Shown: in pieces, positions 43,811 to 56,592 of the stretch
How the letters are laid out: each line of letters begins with the position of its first letter
Position numbering within the stretch: position 1 is the stretch's first letter
Assembly: GCA_949358305.1 (NCBI GenBank)
Contig: OX442322.1
Location: forward strand, 7,998,001 to 8,062,000
Length of the DNA: 64,000 bases
From: Strigamia acuminata
Lineage: Eukaryota; Arthropoda; Chilopoda; Geophilomorpha; Linotaeniidae
Direction of reading: 5' to 3'
The notes under the pieces: model-generated
The model's input: only the letters and a program-made list of their open reading frames with translations
What the model was told of the DNA's origin: nothing
Databases searched by the model: none
Made by a program: the position numbers and the translations under genes

Positions 43811-45381
43811 TGTTGCGAGCAAGAACGCAACAAAAAGATCTGGAGATTTCACGTTGTTTATTTTCTGAAAGAGAGAAAAGGCTTTTTAATTTTGTTGTCA
43901 AGTTTGAATAGATTTGCAACTCTTATCTGACATGTCCGGTTGGTTTGCTGCCTTGTTGTCACGATCCTGGAAGTTCAAGGGGGTTGTCACTTCGCTTGCC
44001 ACACCTGGAATGTTTGGAAGTTGTGTTTTTAGTCTTTTGGCATTGTTTTATGTGTCTTTTTCACTTGTTTGTGTTATTTCTAGTATTTATAAGTTTTCTC
44101 CTGTTTCCAGTTCACTTGTGAGAGAGATAGGCGTGCATCGGCAAGATGGCCGCCATAGCATAAGTGAGCTGGGAAACAGGAGAACTTGAAATAGGCACAA
44201 TTGCAGTTTTAGTGCTTGTTTCACTGGTAATTTAATTTATACTAACTTGTATTGGTGTTTAAGGTAGTCCACAGGTGTCTTGGGTCGCTGGATGGACGTT
44301 GGACATCGTTTGTGAGCGTTTGCGAGCGTCGGGCGTGAGCGCACGCCTTGCGACGCCTTTCGTGGTCGTATGGGTCCTGCAAATGAGTTGAATCGGTCGG
44401 GTTTCAATGTCCAAGCACTGGGAAAGTTGTACTGACCGTTCTAGGACGCAGATCCATCGTTGAGAAGGCCTGTGAGTCGCTCGCGACCTTGTCTGGCTCC
44501 ATTCACGTCATTTTAGCAGTTGCATGGTCGCCATCTTAGATTTGGTGCTGCACTGGTGCCCTGTCATTGTTTCTTTTGGGGTTTTAATGGAACCTGGACA
44601 TAGGGAATATTTACTAGTTATTGTTTGTATATTTACCAATATTAGTTGATGTTAATCTAAGCTTTACTTTTGTTATTGCATGGTTGTTAAGGGGTTAAAA
44701 CTGTGACACGTTGCGCCCTCTTTTGGTGGTGATTGGGTTTGGGCTCAGCATTGTGTTTTGAGTGTAACTAATGTTAGTTTTAGCCTTTGAATTATTTGTT
44801 AAGTTTAAGTGAAGTGCTGTTTGCACAGGTCATACTGTTATCAAGGTGTTAGGTTAAGTTTTGTCTTTATTTATGTTAAGTTTGACATCTGTTGTAGATA
44901 TACGGAAACCTTGTCGGCACTATTGTTATTATTCAAATCTGTATTGTTTGGTCACTGACATTTATTGTAATCAGGTGACCAGTTGTTAAGAGTAGGTTGC
45001 TAAAGAAGCAACAGTTGTTATCAGTTGTTAAGTATTAAAACCAGTTGATATTTTTCCTCCTTCTTTGGATAATTTATTCCTGTGTTTCTTTTACTTCAAC
45101 ATTCATGATGACTTGTGAGTAGAGAGCTTTGCCTGCTCTCCTCCTCCCTGGGAGCACGGAATTTCTACCCCGCAGCTAAAGAGGTTTTGCCAATCACTTC
45201 ATCTAAATGCAGTCAGGCCTAGTTTCATGCAGTCAGGCCTAACCCTTCTTCAAGTTAGGCTTATGCTCAGAGAGAGGATTTCAACTTGTCTCTTCAACCA
45301 CTATACAGTCTCGGGCGGTTTCCAGAGTTTGGTGACCAATTCGCCAGTTTTTTCCTGTGAGATCCAAGGTTGTTTGCTACA
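43811..45381 (+). repeat. BEL-1 copy 2 3' LTR (1571 bp)
   Basis: Near-identical to 36168-37738. It is preceded by the pyrimidine-rich stretch and GGCTGGCAGCGA, with no polypurine tract. It ends TTTGCTACA, then ACAA and satellite. Confidence 0.97.
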
Positions 45382-46653
45382 ACAAACACCACAAGTCCAA
45401 TGTCTCTGAATGTTCAGAAATAGTGTTTAAACCTTAGTAGAAGCCTTCAATGTAAGTTTTAGCAACATCCAAGCAATGATTTGCGAGAATAGACTTTTGA
45501 TCTCATCACAGTTGACTTAGCACAAACACCACAAGACCAATGTCTCTGAATGTTCAGAAATAGTGTTTAAACCTTAGTAGAAGGCTCCAATGTAAGTTTT
45601 AGCAACATCCAAGCAATGATTTGGGAGAATAGACTTTTGATCTCATCACAGTTGACTTAGCACAAACACCAGAAGACCAATGTCTCTGAATGTTTAGAAA
45701 TAGTGTTTAAACCTTAGTAGAAGGCTCCAATGTAAGTTTTAGAAACATCCAAGCAATGATTTGGGAGAATAGACTTTTGATCTCATCACAGTTGACTTAG
45801 CACAAACACCACAAGTCCAATGTCTCTGAATGTTCAGAAATAGTGTTTAAACCTTAGTAGAAGCCTTCAATGTAAGTTTTAGCAACATCCAAGCAATAAA
45901 TTTTGAAAAAAAAATTTTGAGTTTATTTCACATTGCAGTTGACTTAGCACAAACACCACAAGACCAATGTCTCTGAATGTTTAGAAATAGTGTTTAAACC
46001 TTAGTAGAAGACTTCAAGAGAAGTTTTAGCAACATCCAACCAATGATTTGCGAGAATAGACTTTTGATCTCATCACAGTTGACTTAGCACAAACACCACA
46101 AGACCAATGTCTCTGAATGTTCAGAAATAGTGTTTAAACCTTAGTAGAAGGCTCCAATGTAAGTTTTAGCAACATCCAAGCAATGATTTGGGAGAATAGA
46201 CTTTTGATCTCATCACAGTTGACTTAGCACAAACACCACAAGTCCAATGTCTCTGAATGTTCAGAAATAGTGTTTAAACCTTAGTAGAAGCCTTCAATGT
46301 AAGTTTTAGCAACATCCAAGCAATGATTTGCGAGAATAGACTTTTGATCTCATCACAGTTGACTTAGCACAAACACCACAAGACCAATGTCTCTGAATGT
46401 TCAGAAATAGTGTTTAAACCTTAGTAGAAGGCTCCAATGTAAGTTTTAGCAACATCCAAGCAATGATTTGGGAGAATAGACTTTTGATCTCATCACAGTT
46501 GACTTAGCACAAACACCAGAAGACCAATGTCTCTGAATGTTCAGAAATAGTGTTTAAACCTTAGTAGAAGGCTCCAATGTAAGTTTTAGAAACATCCAAG
46601 CAATGATTTGGGAGAATAGACTTTTGATCTCATCACAGTTGACTTAGCACAAA
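45382..46653. repeat. 140-bp satellite, right block
   Basis: Monomers start at 45494, 45634, 45774, about 45914 (147-base A-rich variant), 46061, 46201, 46341, 46481 and 46621. The last is cut at 33 bases by BEL-3. Variants such as AGCCTTC/AGGCTCC, TTTAGCAAC/TTTAGAAAC and GCGAG/GGGAG recur in the same order every three monomers in places, so there is a likely trimeric higher order. Confidence 0.95.
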
Positions 46654-47914
46654 TGTTGCAAACAGACATGTCGAACTCGGAAGTTGCGTGGTACATTCAT
46701 AGGCAACTGTCCTGTTGCGCATCCATGATCGTATAGTAGAAATTCCAGCAGCAGAAAGCTTTAGGCCTACCATTAGGCCTAGTTCTCAACCAGTAGATCA
46801 AATGGGAAAAACATCTCAGCTAATGGGCTAGCAAATGTGTCTTCAAGGAGGAGGAGAGTCAGCTTGGCTCTCTACTCACTCTTCATGTCTGTAGCAAGTG
46901 TGCAAGTTAGTCCAAATAAATACTCCATGTAAATGGAACAAAATAACAAGGAGAACTTTTAATTCTAACCTAACAACCACACTTCATTTTCCAACAACAA
47001 CTACTAAGCCTAGCAACAACAAGCGCCTAGCAACCGTGAACAATGGCGCTAAAAAATAGGCTTAATTACAAATGACAATTACTCATTATAAATAACTTAT
47101 TGCCTCCAAAGAGGGCGCTACGTGTTTCAAACTTAACCCTTTTACATCAAATTGATAACAAGTAATAAAAGCTTAAACTTAACATCTATTAGAGGCATAA
47201 AATACATAAATAAACAAGTATTAACAATTCCCATTCTTAGTTCCAGAGGAAAGCCAACTTTCCTTCTCAAAGACAAAAGCCAACCGCTCATCATGCAAGA
47301 TGGCGGCACAGCAACTTGCTAACAGCTGTGCAGGCGAACAGGAGCGAGCCAGACAGACCTCCATAGCCGCCCTTGACCAGACATCGACGCAAGGACCTTC
47401 CAAACAGCGTGGGGACTCGAACGATTTTTCAAACCAAGGCGTATCGACGCCGCTCTAAACACACACGCGGATCTGATGCGTCCAAATGCCGTCAACTGTC
47501 ACGGGAGCTTTACGCCGCTCGCCACCTGCTGCCTCACGTCTAGGAAAGTCGCTGACCCCCTAAAACATCAAGCAAAAGGTAAACAACAATCAAATAAAAT
47601 ATGCCTATCTCAAAACAACTCTAATAATTCTTAAACTAATACACAGAATTACTAAACCACTAAAACGATCACATCAAAACGACCACAAGTGACCGACAAC
47701 ACATCTCCCGACCAATCCAGGTGCGACTGGCAGCATGACGACCGTCAAGGACATCACCAAACAAGACCGCTGGTCAGCCAAACAACCGGACATCTCAGAT
47801 ATGTCTCCAACTTGTGTCAAAAACTAAAAAGCAAATTAAAAAGTCAAATCTTCTTTTCAGAAGCCAAAACGTGGAAAACTTCTAAATCTTTTTGTTGCGT
47901 TCCTGCTCGCAACA
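46654..47914 (-). repeat. BEL-3 3' LTR (1261 bp)
   Basis: On the plus strand it starts TGTTGCAAACAG and ends CTCGCAACA. The element-strand start is TGTTGCG, 8 bases, CGCAACA, the same terminal inverted repeat as BEL-1. A perfect YY1-like AAGATGGCGGC is at 47297-47307. Parts resemble the BEL-1 LTR (the CTCTCTACTCAC block near 46876, and the last 45 or so bases). Confidence 0.88.
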
Positions 47915-47965
47915 TCGCTGCCAGCCGAAAAAAGAAGAGAACAGCCGGCCGAAAGGTCCGGCGCT

Positions 47966-48517
47966 CTAGTCCAGCTCCAACGCCCGTACGTGTTTGACCG
48001 ATCGTCTGTATTCTTTGCCGTTTGACGAAAGCACACGTACGACGCGAACGAGACCGTCTTCCCCGGGCATGACCTCGGTGATACGGGCAAGAGGCCAGAA
48101 ATAGGGATTGCTTCCTACTTTCTCCAGCAAAACCACTTGTCCAACTTCTGGATTTTTGTATGCGGAATCCCCTTTCACCTCGTGGAAGTTCCGGAGCTGC
48201 TTTAAGTAGCTTTCCTTCCAAAGCCTCCAAAACTCCCAGAGGTGAAGTCTCCGCTTCTTCTCTAGACGCAGTAAATCCTTTCTACGAATGGCGTGCAATG
48301 GTCGATTCATAACAAACTTTGGCATGCCTCCTGTTAAGAAGTTTTCGGGTGAAATGACGCGGCCCCCGTCAGGTTCCTCGTGTACGTAAGAGAGAGGACG
48401 CGAGTTCAGTACCGAACTGACTTCCGCCGACAGTGTCTGTAACGTTTCTAAATCGACTGTATGGCAAAGCAACGTCTTCCGTAGCTTGTCCTTCACGGAA
48501 CGGACGAGCCTTTCCCA
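47966..48517 (-). pseudogene. BEL-3 pol, C-terminal fragment (integrase end and DUF5641-like)
   Basis: It reads on the minus strand from WERLVRSVKDKLRK, which holds the catalytic integrase Glu, through the RPLSYVHEEPDGGR and WPLARI blocks to LELD and stop. It is open throughout. The 5' side is cut by LARD-gamma at the CCCA duplication (48514-48517 and 54507-54510). 47915-47965 is the short tail before the LTR, ending in the GGCTGGCAGCGA junction on the element's strand. Confidence 0.93.
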
Positions 48518-49288
48518 TGTTTCTAGCAATGCTTTGTGGCCGTGTGGCACTCTAGAAGACAATCGAAAATGGTTATAACAAATAAACCTACTTACTAAAA
48601 CTTGTGATGAGCTCCAAAAGAGATGATGCATTGCAGAAAAAATCCTGCTTGAAATCCCTGCAAAGTGGCCTAACAAGTGTCTGGAAGAACTCACCACTAA
48701 TGTGTTAAATAACACATGAACAAATCGAATTTATTGTAAAGTTAACATCTATCAAAATACACATAAGAGAGGAGAAAATCAACATTACTTAGGACTAGAA
48801 AAAACATATAACAAGTCAGAGTAGTTGCTGCGCAACCTATAACAATTAGAGCAGCGGCTCTTAGCAACGAGTGGCAACAATCACTCGCAAGAGGCGAATT
48901 GTCCCTCTAGTGACAAAATGATAAAGCGTATACAAGAAAATACACAGTTTCGAGTATAAAATCATTACAAAAGGCACAAAAACGTAATAAATTAAGACAA
49001 AGTGTTTCAAATAAACGAACTAACTTAGGAACTAACAGCAGCAACTCTTTGGACGAATCCAAGCAGTAAAACTCCAAAGAATCAAAGAAAAGATACAAGA
49101 TTACCTTAAAAAAGACAGCTTAAATCAGGTAAAACATAACTCCCACGTCACAAACTACACGAAATTCATTTAACCTTTAGCCAAAACTTAAGCTGCACTA
49201 TTAACTAAACACAAACTTAAATTAATGATTAATCAAAGCAAATCCGCTATTGCGATAGCAAAAATCCATGTTACGCGTGCTCGCAACA
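48518..49288 (-). repeat. LARD-gamma 3' LTR (771 bp)
   Basis: On the plus strand it starts TGTTTCTAGCAATGC and ends GCTCGCAACA. It contains the long-subtype extra bases near 48847-48862. The terminal hairpin carries one change (TTACGCGTGC) relative to the other LTR. Confidence 0.95.
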
Positions 49289-52200
49289 GCGTTGCCGGCC
49301 AAAGAAGAAGGAAAGGCAAGGTAGAAAACCGTTGAAGGAATTCCCCATCAAAACCAAGAGAACGGGAAGAAAAAGTATCGAAGCCAAGCTCGACCTTGTA
49401 AAAGTCGCGAAGGCAAAACCATAGACACGAAGGCAAAAAGCTGTAACCTAAACAACCGAGACCTCTAGGAGCGTCCCAGGGTCAAGGGCATCGAAGTCGG
49501 ATCGCGGCCCAAAAACACCGGAGAAACGAAAGAAAAGAGAAGTTGCGTTGCGGCGCACTTCCTATCAACAACCAACAAAAACTAAAAGAAACTTAAAACA
49601 CGAGAGAAGAAAGAGAAGGGCCGTGCCACGATGACCTAGTCCAGACACCGAGGGGCTACGACGTCGCCAATAGACACGTGGCACACACACAAAATACCTT
49701 TAGAAAATCTGACTGAACGGGTTTTCTAACCGGAACAACGTGAGAACATTGCGGGAGCTTCTCAGAAAGCTCAGTCTGTCAACCCGTAGACAGACGCTTA
49801 AACTAATGAAAGCTAAAAACAGGAAAACGAGAATCCTCGTCAAAGAGGAAGGAAAACTGTCACAAAAGCTCTTGATCGAGCATGGTCTCGCAAGGAACAA
49901 GACATGCATGAAGACTAGAAGAAACTTGGAACGCAAAAAGGAACAAACTTGAGACACGGCAGGCTTCACCGCCTCGTTGTTCTCGAGCCAGCGCTCAAGT
50001 GGCAACGTACCACGGAAACCTCCGTCCGCACGAAAACACGAGCTGCGAACTCAAACTTATTAAAGACGATACTTTTCTCGAAAACAAGAAAAATGCAAAC
50101 TAAGGGAATGAATGCGTTGACCCAGACCTATCGTCTGACCAACCACCCAGCATTCGTACGAAGAACTAGAAAATGCCGTCAAGACCTAGGCACCACTCTT
50201 TCGCAAAGAGTGACTAACTAACAACTTACCCAAAGCCATGACCACCTAGCTAACATGATCATGCCAGAAGAAGGAAAAAGAGAACGAGAAAGCATGAAGC
50301 TCAGGCAATGCGAACCATTCACAGCAACTGCCACGCAAAGGCGTTGACCGCACCCTGACTTGACATGAACCCACGAAACCGCTAAGAGCAGAGAATAAAG
50401 AAAAAAGGAAAGACTTAGTCAGATGACTGTGCAAGCCAACTGCGACCTCTTGTCCACAGTGACAATGAAACACGCGCACACTGACCCATCGACCACAACT
50501 TTATCTAACTAATAAAAGAAAAACGGTTCAATTATCTAAAAAAAAAAACGAGCACGTTCCGTGCAAATAAATACCGGCAAAAACGTCAATATTATCACTA
50601 AAGCTATTGGCCAAGTATGGCCTCACAAGGGAAACTAACAAACTGGAACTGTGAAAACCAGCAAGAATTCCAAAACACTAAACTTTCTGCTTTTTTTTCG
50701 AAGAGGGAATAAGTCCGTACCCAAATAATCAATCCATTTCCTCCCCACGAGAAAAGAAAGGAAAGGGGCCTGCTTCTTTTTGAAGATCAACAGGTGTCAA
50801 ACGATACTGAAAAACGTTGGAAGCAGTGCAACTGCAACCAAATGAAGCGGAGCTACACTTCCTGCACGAAAACTAATCACGTCGTTGAAAAGAAATTAAA
50901 ACCGGTGGCTTTCTTTCAACCGAGCTGCGCTTTACGAATGCGCCTTGAACAAGGAGGTACCCGATGGACTGCACGTCCGCACTCGGGCCACCGTGTAGCC
51001 TGTTGTGAGCAGACTACCACGAAGACTGAAACTTCTTTAACCGAGGGGGAAATAGAAACTAGATCTAGTTAAAACCCCATGCTCCAATAAGGAGGCTACC
51101 GTATGAACGCTTGGCCCACCCCGAGTCGGAACCAATATGATTGAACCGAGAAACGAGAGAAGAGGGAGGGTTGCTTGACGTCCCTGATTGCGAGGGGCGT
51201 CACACATAGACATGAGCACAAGGACTTGCCAGTTGCCAACCGCATTACTGGAACCGGTAAGCAACTGCAAGTCGACAATTGACTCGCTCACATACCCATT
51301 GACCACATCGTCGATCAGCAAGCCGACTTCCGGAAATCGCCACTCTACTGAAAGCACGTGTTGTCCAATGACTAAAACGTGTTGCCGAGTGCCGGCGCCA
51401 AGAAGGCCGCACACACACGTCCTTCGACCCATCCTAGAGTGGGCTCCCTGCCTAGTGCATGTCTGCCTCACTGCAGAGCTAGGGATGAAAGACTAACAAC
51501 AACTACTCAGTCGCGGGAAGCAAACGTAGAAATAGGGGCCGCCAAAAGGCGCAGGGACTTTGTCTCGGACACGACATCTAACAGAGTATGGCAGTGCAAA
51601 CCTGCCCTCTGTAACACATCAAATGGTAGTCCTTGCTGTGCACAGCAAAAACGACCATCCAAAACAAGTACCTATACCCTAACGCCACGCTAGCTAGCCA
51701 CAACCAAAAAATAGCAAGCAAGCTATTTCCTAAACGAATAAGCTAAAATGTCCAAATTCTAAGGTTGCCCCAAAGAACTAGAATAACTAAACTCCCTTTT
51801 TTAAACGATAAAAGGCGAGACTAATCACTAATGAAGACTCATGAAACGCTACGGACGTTTCCACGAAGAGAAAGCGAAAATGCAGAACGTACATCACCAG
51901 CGGTAGACACTGGGTGCAGCGGTCAACAACAGAAACTGGACTTGCCCAGTGGGCGGTGCGGATCGGCTGCTCTAAACTTCCAGCACCGACAGAAGTCACA
52001 CGCCTTTCTAATCCAAACCCACTTGCAAACAAGTCGTATAACAATCTAACCGAACAGAAATTGACTGACAGATAAGAACCGACTGACCTCGCGGGCCAGC
52101 GCTCGCTCAGCAAGACTCGAGCAGCAAAAGAACGAATCTCGTTCTAAAAACAAGAAACGTTCTACAAACACACGAATACAAACGGGTGTGCCCTCTCCCG

Positions 52201-53735
52201 AAGCGGAGAGATGACCGACACCAGAGCTCACGAGGAAACTCGTGCGGCACACGAAAAACATTGGACACAAAACGTAAAGACCAGAGGTCGTCCACATTCC
52301 AAACACAAGAGCAGGCTCACATGACGAGAAGAAGCTAGATCACTCAAGGACCCCCCTGACCGCCGCTCTGAAAGGCGGGAAGGACGAGAAGAGGAAACCG
52401 GTTGGTCCACAATAGCTAGTAATTTATTCACAGCGTAAGAAATCTAAAAACGGAGGTTAATCGACCTCGAACCGGCGACTAAAAAACCAACACCACTAAT
52501 AGGCTGTGAATGTGACGACGCTCCTGTCATTAAGCCTAAAAATTTCTTAAAAAGACTACACGTAAAAGGGAAAAACCCCGGGAGATCAAAGAACTCAAGT
52601 CCAAAGAGCTAATAACGTGATAAATTGGCAAACTCGTTTAAAAAGGGGGTTGACAAGGAAAACTTGTAAACAAATAGCCACACTTCTCACATACTAAACC
52701 GAAAATTCTCACCAAAAACGTGAGCAAGCAAAGAATAAAGCTATTAACAAGCACAGGCATAAATGCGATCAGAAAATTGGACTCCCTTTTTAAATCCAGA
52801 CACAGCAAGCCAATAAATTCGTAAAAGCCATTCTTTGGCACTTAAACAAGGAACTGAGGACGATAACAACATAACCGTAAGCGAGGAGGGCAAAAGCTGA
52901 AGTAGGGAACTTAAAGGGCCCTTGCGGACAGCCTGACAAGATAAACTGTCGCCTCAAGGCGCGAACATGCTAAGAAAAACCAGGGAAAGCCGCGTAACTT
53001 CTTACGCACGAGCTCAAGCCAACACTTAAATATTTTAGAAAGCTAGCGCCCTTTAAAACCCAAACACTCAAAATTTCCCCCAAAAACCTTAAATCTAACA
53101 TTTGACATAAAAAAAATAATCGACAAAAAAAAGCGAAATCTTCATTGCCGACTCTTGTACATTGCGTTGTGTTTAACTGGACTACGGGCGGCGTAACTGT
53201 CGCTTGAATATCCGAAGCTCGCAAGTTGCGCTGCAGCTTGGCGGATCCATCTGGACACGTGACACGACAACACCCGACCGACGACAAGACGAAACCATTC
53301 TTGATTCGGAGGCACAACTGTTCGACCGGTGGGCGCATTGAACAGTCCTATCATGTTGCACAAGTGGCGCTTCCTCCTTCTACTTGGCGAGAGATCGTCG
53401 ATCGATCCCGGAGTGGCCACCGGAAAAGGCAAACTCGAAAACAGCCAACTTGACTGGCGGCACCCAGGTACGAACTGCATGGACGGCGTCGGCGACCCAC
53501 AGACTCGCACACAACTCACTGGATGCTCCCGAGACAAATATCGCCATCCTGTTGGGCGATTCTCGTCCCGTGTGATGACCACACACGCTACACCGGCTCT
53601 CGACGTGGTGGACGGCACAAAACTCAGGCAGACTTCAGGCCGCCTGCTCAGACAAATGGCGGCGATGGCGGCCATTTTTCTATACACACGTGTGAGGAAT
53701 TTCGTTCGAAAATCCTGAGTCAACGGTACCAAAAA
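49289..53735 (-). other. LARD-gamma internal domain (non-coding)
   Basis: It aligns over its whole length with the LARD-beta internal domain. The primer-binding-like site is at 53712-53731 (reversed), the leader motif with ACACAACGCAATGTAC is at about 53157-53172 (reversed), and the pyrimidine junction is next to 49289. The 263-codon LTR-to-leader frame is at 53142-53933. No retroelement protein domain found. Confidence 0.85.
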
Positions 53736-54506
53736 TGTTTCTAGCAATGCTTTGTGGCCGTGTGGCACTCTAGAAGACAATCGAAAATGGTTATAACAAA
53801 TAAACCTACTTACTAAAACTTGTGATGAGCTCCAAAAGAGATGATGCATTGCAGAAAAAATCCTGCTTGAAATCCCTGCAAAGTGGCCTAACAAGTGTCT
53901 GGAAGAACTCACCACTAATGTGTTAAATAACACATGAACAAATCGAATTTATTGTAAAGTTAACATCTATCAAAATACACATAAGAGAGGAGAAAATCAA
54001 CATTACTTAGGACTAGAAAAAACATATAACAAGTCAGAGTAGTTGCTGCGCAACCTATAACAATTAGAGCAGCGGCTCTTAGCAACGAGTGGCAACAATC
54101 ACTCGCAAGAGGCGAATTGTCCCTCTAGTGACAAAATGATAAAGCGTATACAAGAAAATACACAGTTTCGAGTATAAAATCATTACAAAAGGCACAAAAA
54201 CGTAATAAATTAAGACAAAGTGTTTCAAATAAACGAACTAACTTAGGAACTAACAGCAGCAACTCTTTGGACGAATCCAAGCAGTAAAACTCCAAAGAAT
54301 CAAAGAAAAGATACAAGATTACCTTAAAAAAGACAGCTTAAATCAGGTAAAACATAACTCCCACGTCACAAACTACACGAAATTCATTTAACCTTTAGCC
54401 AAAACTTAAGCTGCACTATTAACTAAACACAAACTTAAATTAATGATTAATCAAAGCAAATCCGCTATTGCGATAGCAAAAATCCATGTTGCGCGTGCTC
54501 GCAACA
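53736..54506 (-). repeat. LARD-gamma 5' LTR (771 bp)
   Basis: Almost identical to 48518-49288. It is followed by CCCA (54507-54510). Confidence 0.95.
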
Positions 54507-54510
54507 CCCA

Positions 54511-56592
54511 AGCTCCGCCCGCCCATGGCGAGAGAGGTGGGATAAAAGACCAGACTATTCGCTTTTCCGAAAGCAATGTCTTTATCCCGTCCTTACACAA
54601 TAACTTCCCCCACGATTGAATCTCTTGGCTACCCCGCTCGAAGGTCTTTGAATTGTCCGAGAAGACCTTCGCCGGATAACCGAATCGAGCGCCAAAACGA
54701 CGAAACGCCAACAGAAACTTCTCAACCGATAGATCAACCGAGACTTCCAAATGGATTGCTCTCGTCGCAAGGCAAGTAAAAAGTAATATGTATACCTTCT
54801 TTTCCTTTTCCTTACTCATGATCTTCAATGGTCCGAGGTGATCAATGCCCGTGTTTTGAAACGGAGCTGCCGGCGTAACTCTCTCCATAGGAGGATCGCC
54901 AGTAGAAGGATTATGGCGTCCCAATCGTTCTTTCCTACAGGTTAAGCAGCTACGAATCACAGACTTAACTGTTCTTCGACCTCGTATCACCCAATAGCGA
55001 TCTCGGACACGATAAAGTGTTTCGCTAAGGTCACCATGCAACAACTGCAGGTGAGCTCGTCTAATGATCAGTTTGGTGACCCAGCTGTCAGGGTGTAACA
55101 GAATAGGGTAAGCCTCGTCGAAAGACAGTGTCGACTTCCCTAAACGACTTCTAAGTCTCAAAATCTCTTTTTCGTCAAGAAAAATGTCAAAATTTTTCAG
55201 GATTGACGCCTTGTGGACCTTCTCCTTTAGCTCTGTGGCTAATATCTCGTCTCGAAAGTACGTGTCCTGTGCTAAACGAATAATCTTTTCCTCGGCTAAC
55301 TCCATCTCGAGGTACTCGAGGTCCCTCCCACGCGAAGAAGAAAAAGGTAGCCAGCGCCTCATGCGCGCAAACACTTTCACAAGCTTACTAAATGAGCTAA
55401 AGCGTTCAAAAAATTTGATCGTGAATGCTTCTCCCATCATGCTAGCTGTAACAACCTTCCCTTTTTTCTCTTCCTCAAGCGGAAAAACAACGGTATCTAA
55501 ATCGATAGGAAGAACTTCTGGTTGGCCAGGTCCATCCCACCAAAGACGGTTAGCCATTAGGCTTCTAGCGTCGCAAGGTCGCGTAAAAACGTCTGCTGGA
55601 TTCCGCTCTGTCGGAATGTATGTCCACTGTTCCAGACTAGACTTTTCTAAAACTTCTGCAACTCGATTGGAAACATAGGGCTTCCAACGGTTTTTGACGG
55701 ATCTTATCCAACCCAATGCTACCATCGAGTCAGAAAAATAACTGACCTTACCAATGGGATAGGTAGGCAGGAAATCCTTCAACAAATACTCTGTCATACG
55801 GACGCCCACTACTGTGGCGGTCAGCTCTAGGCGTGGTAGGGATAGCTTGGTCATCGGAGCAATGCGTCCTTTGCTTAGAAGCAATTGACACTCTCCAGAT
55901 GCAGCGCGGACATAAATTGCGCATCCATACGCTTGCGGGCTTGCATCGCAATATACTTCAAGATCTAGTGCTTGTCCCGAATAAGTTCCCATCCATCGCT
56001 TGACCTTTGCGTCAATAAGACGTTGCAAGTCGGTGTACCATTTGGTAACTCGCTCAGAACTCTCGTCCGAAATCCTATCGTCCCACTTGATCTCTCGCCC
56101 CCACATGGACTGCAAAAGCAACTTCATCGGCAAGATGACCGGTGAGATCAATCCGAGAGGATCGAAGACTGACGCCACCAAAGATAGGATACCCCTTCTT
56201 GTCCTGGTAATCTCAACTCCTTCAGGAGTCCTAAACATGATAACATCTTCTTGAACTTTCCAAACAATACCCAACATCTTGATGATGTCTAAATCCTTAA
56301 ATTCCTCTGCTCTCATATGAAAATCTTCTCCCTTAAGCGCGTTGAAAACCTCAGCACTTGAGGTAGCCCACTTTACAAGAGGCAATTTTCCCTCATCTAG
56401 AATAGTTCGTAAATTCACGCAATGTTGCGTCGTCTTTGCAGCGTTATCGTCGCCGGACGTCAGGTCATCCATGTAAATGCCCTTGTCCAGGGCGTCTGCT
56501 TCCTTCGGAAAAAGGACTAAATATAGACGCCCCTGTGCTCGAATAACCGCGCAGAGCAAAAACGGGGATGAGTTGACACCGAAAGGCACAAC
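54511..56592 (-). pseudogene. BEL-3 pol, middle fragment (RT palm to integrase core)
   Basis: Open across the whole fragment on the minus strand. It runs from VVPFGVNSSPF and YMDD (GIYMDDLTSG) in RT, through RNase H (VYCDASPQAYGC, LPRLELTATVVG, YFSDSMVALGW, NPADVFTRP) and the HHCC module, to integrase TGIDHLGPL and FSDNSKTF, ending at PWAGGAW where LARD-gamma interrupts. The 5' side is cut by LARD-delta at CAAC (56589-56592 and 62647-62650). It is clearly related to BEL-1 but diverged. No stop or frameshift is seen, so BEL-3 was coding-competent here when hit. Confidence 0.93.

Larger units (their letters stand above)
36168..45381 (+). mobile_element. BEL-1 copy 2: complete BEL/Pao retrotransposon
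   Basis: This 9214-bp element has two 1571-bp LTRs that differ at about two positions by eye (C/T at 36715 against 44360, and one T/C near 37699). It is inserted in a satellite monomer. The flanks are ACGA (36164-36167) and ACAA (45382-45385). The satellite consensus is ACAA, so this is a 4-bp duplication with one later change. Removing the element plus one copy restores a 140-base monomer exactly. Its gag-pol frame is broken by a single in-frame UGA. Confidence 0.97.
48518..54506 (-). mobile_element. LARD-gamma: complete non-autonomous LTR element
   Basis: This 5989-bp element has two 771-bp LTRs and a 4447-bp internal domain with no gag or pol, flanked by CCCA on both sides. It is inserted in the integrase codons of BEL-3. 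Joining the flanks restores the BEL-3 frame. The LTRs differ at about one position by eye (A/G at 49273 against 54491). It is of the same long LTR subtype as LARD-alpha. Confidence 0.96.

Noticed and set aside
35429-46653. CRISPR-like array
   Set aside because: The 140-base units are contiguous homologous monomers without unique spacers, in a eukaryotic retrotransposon context.
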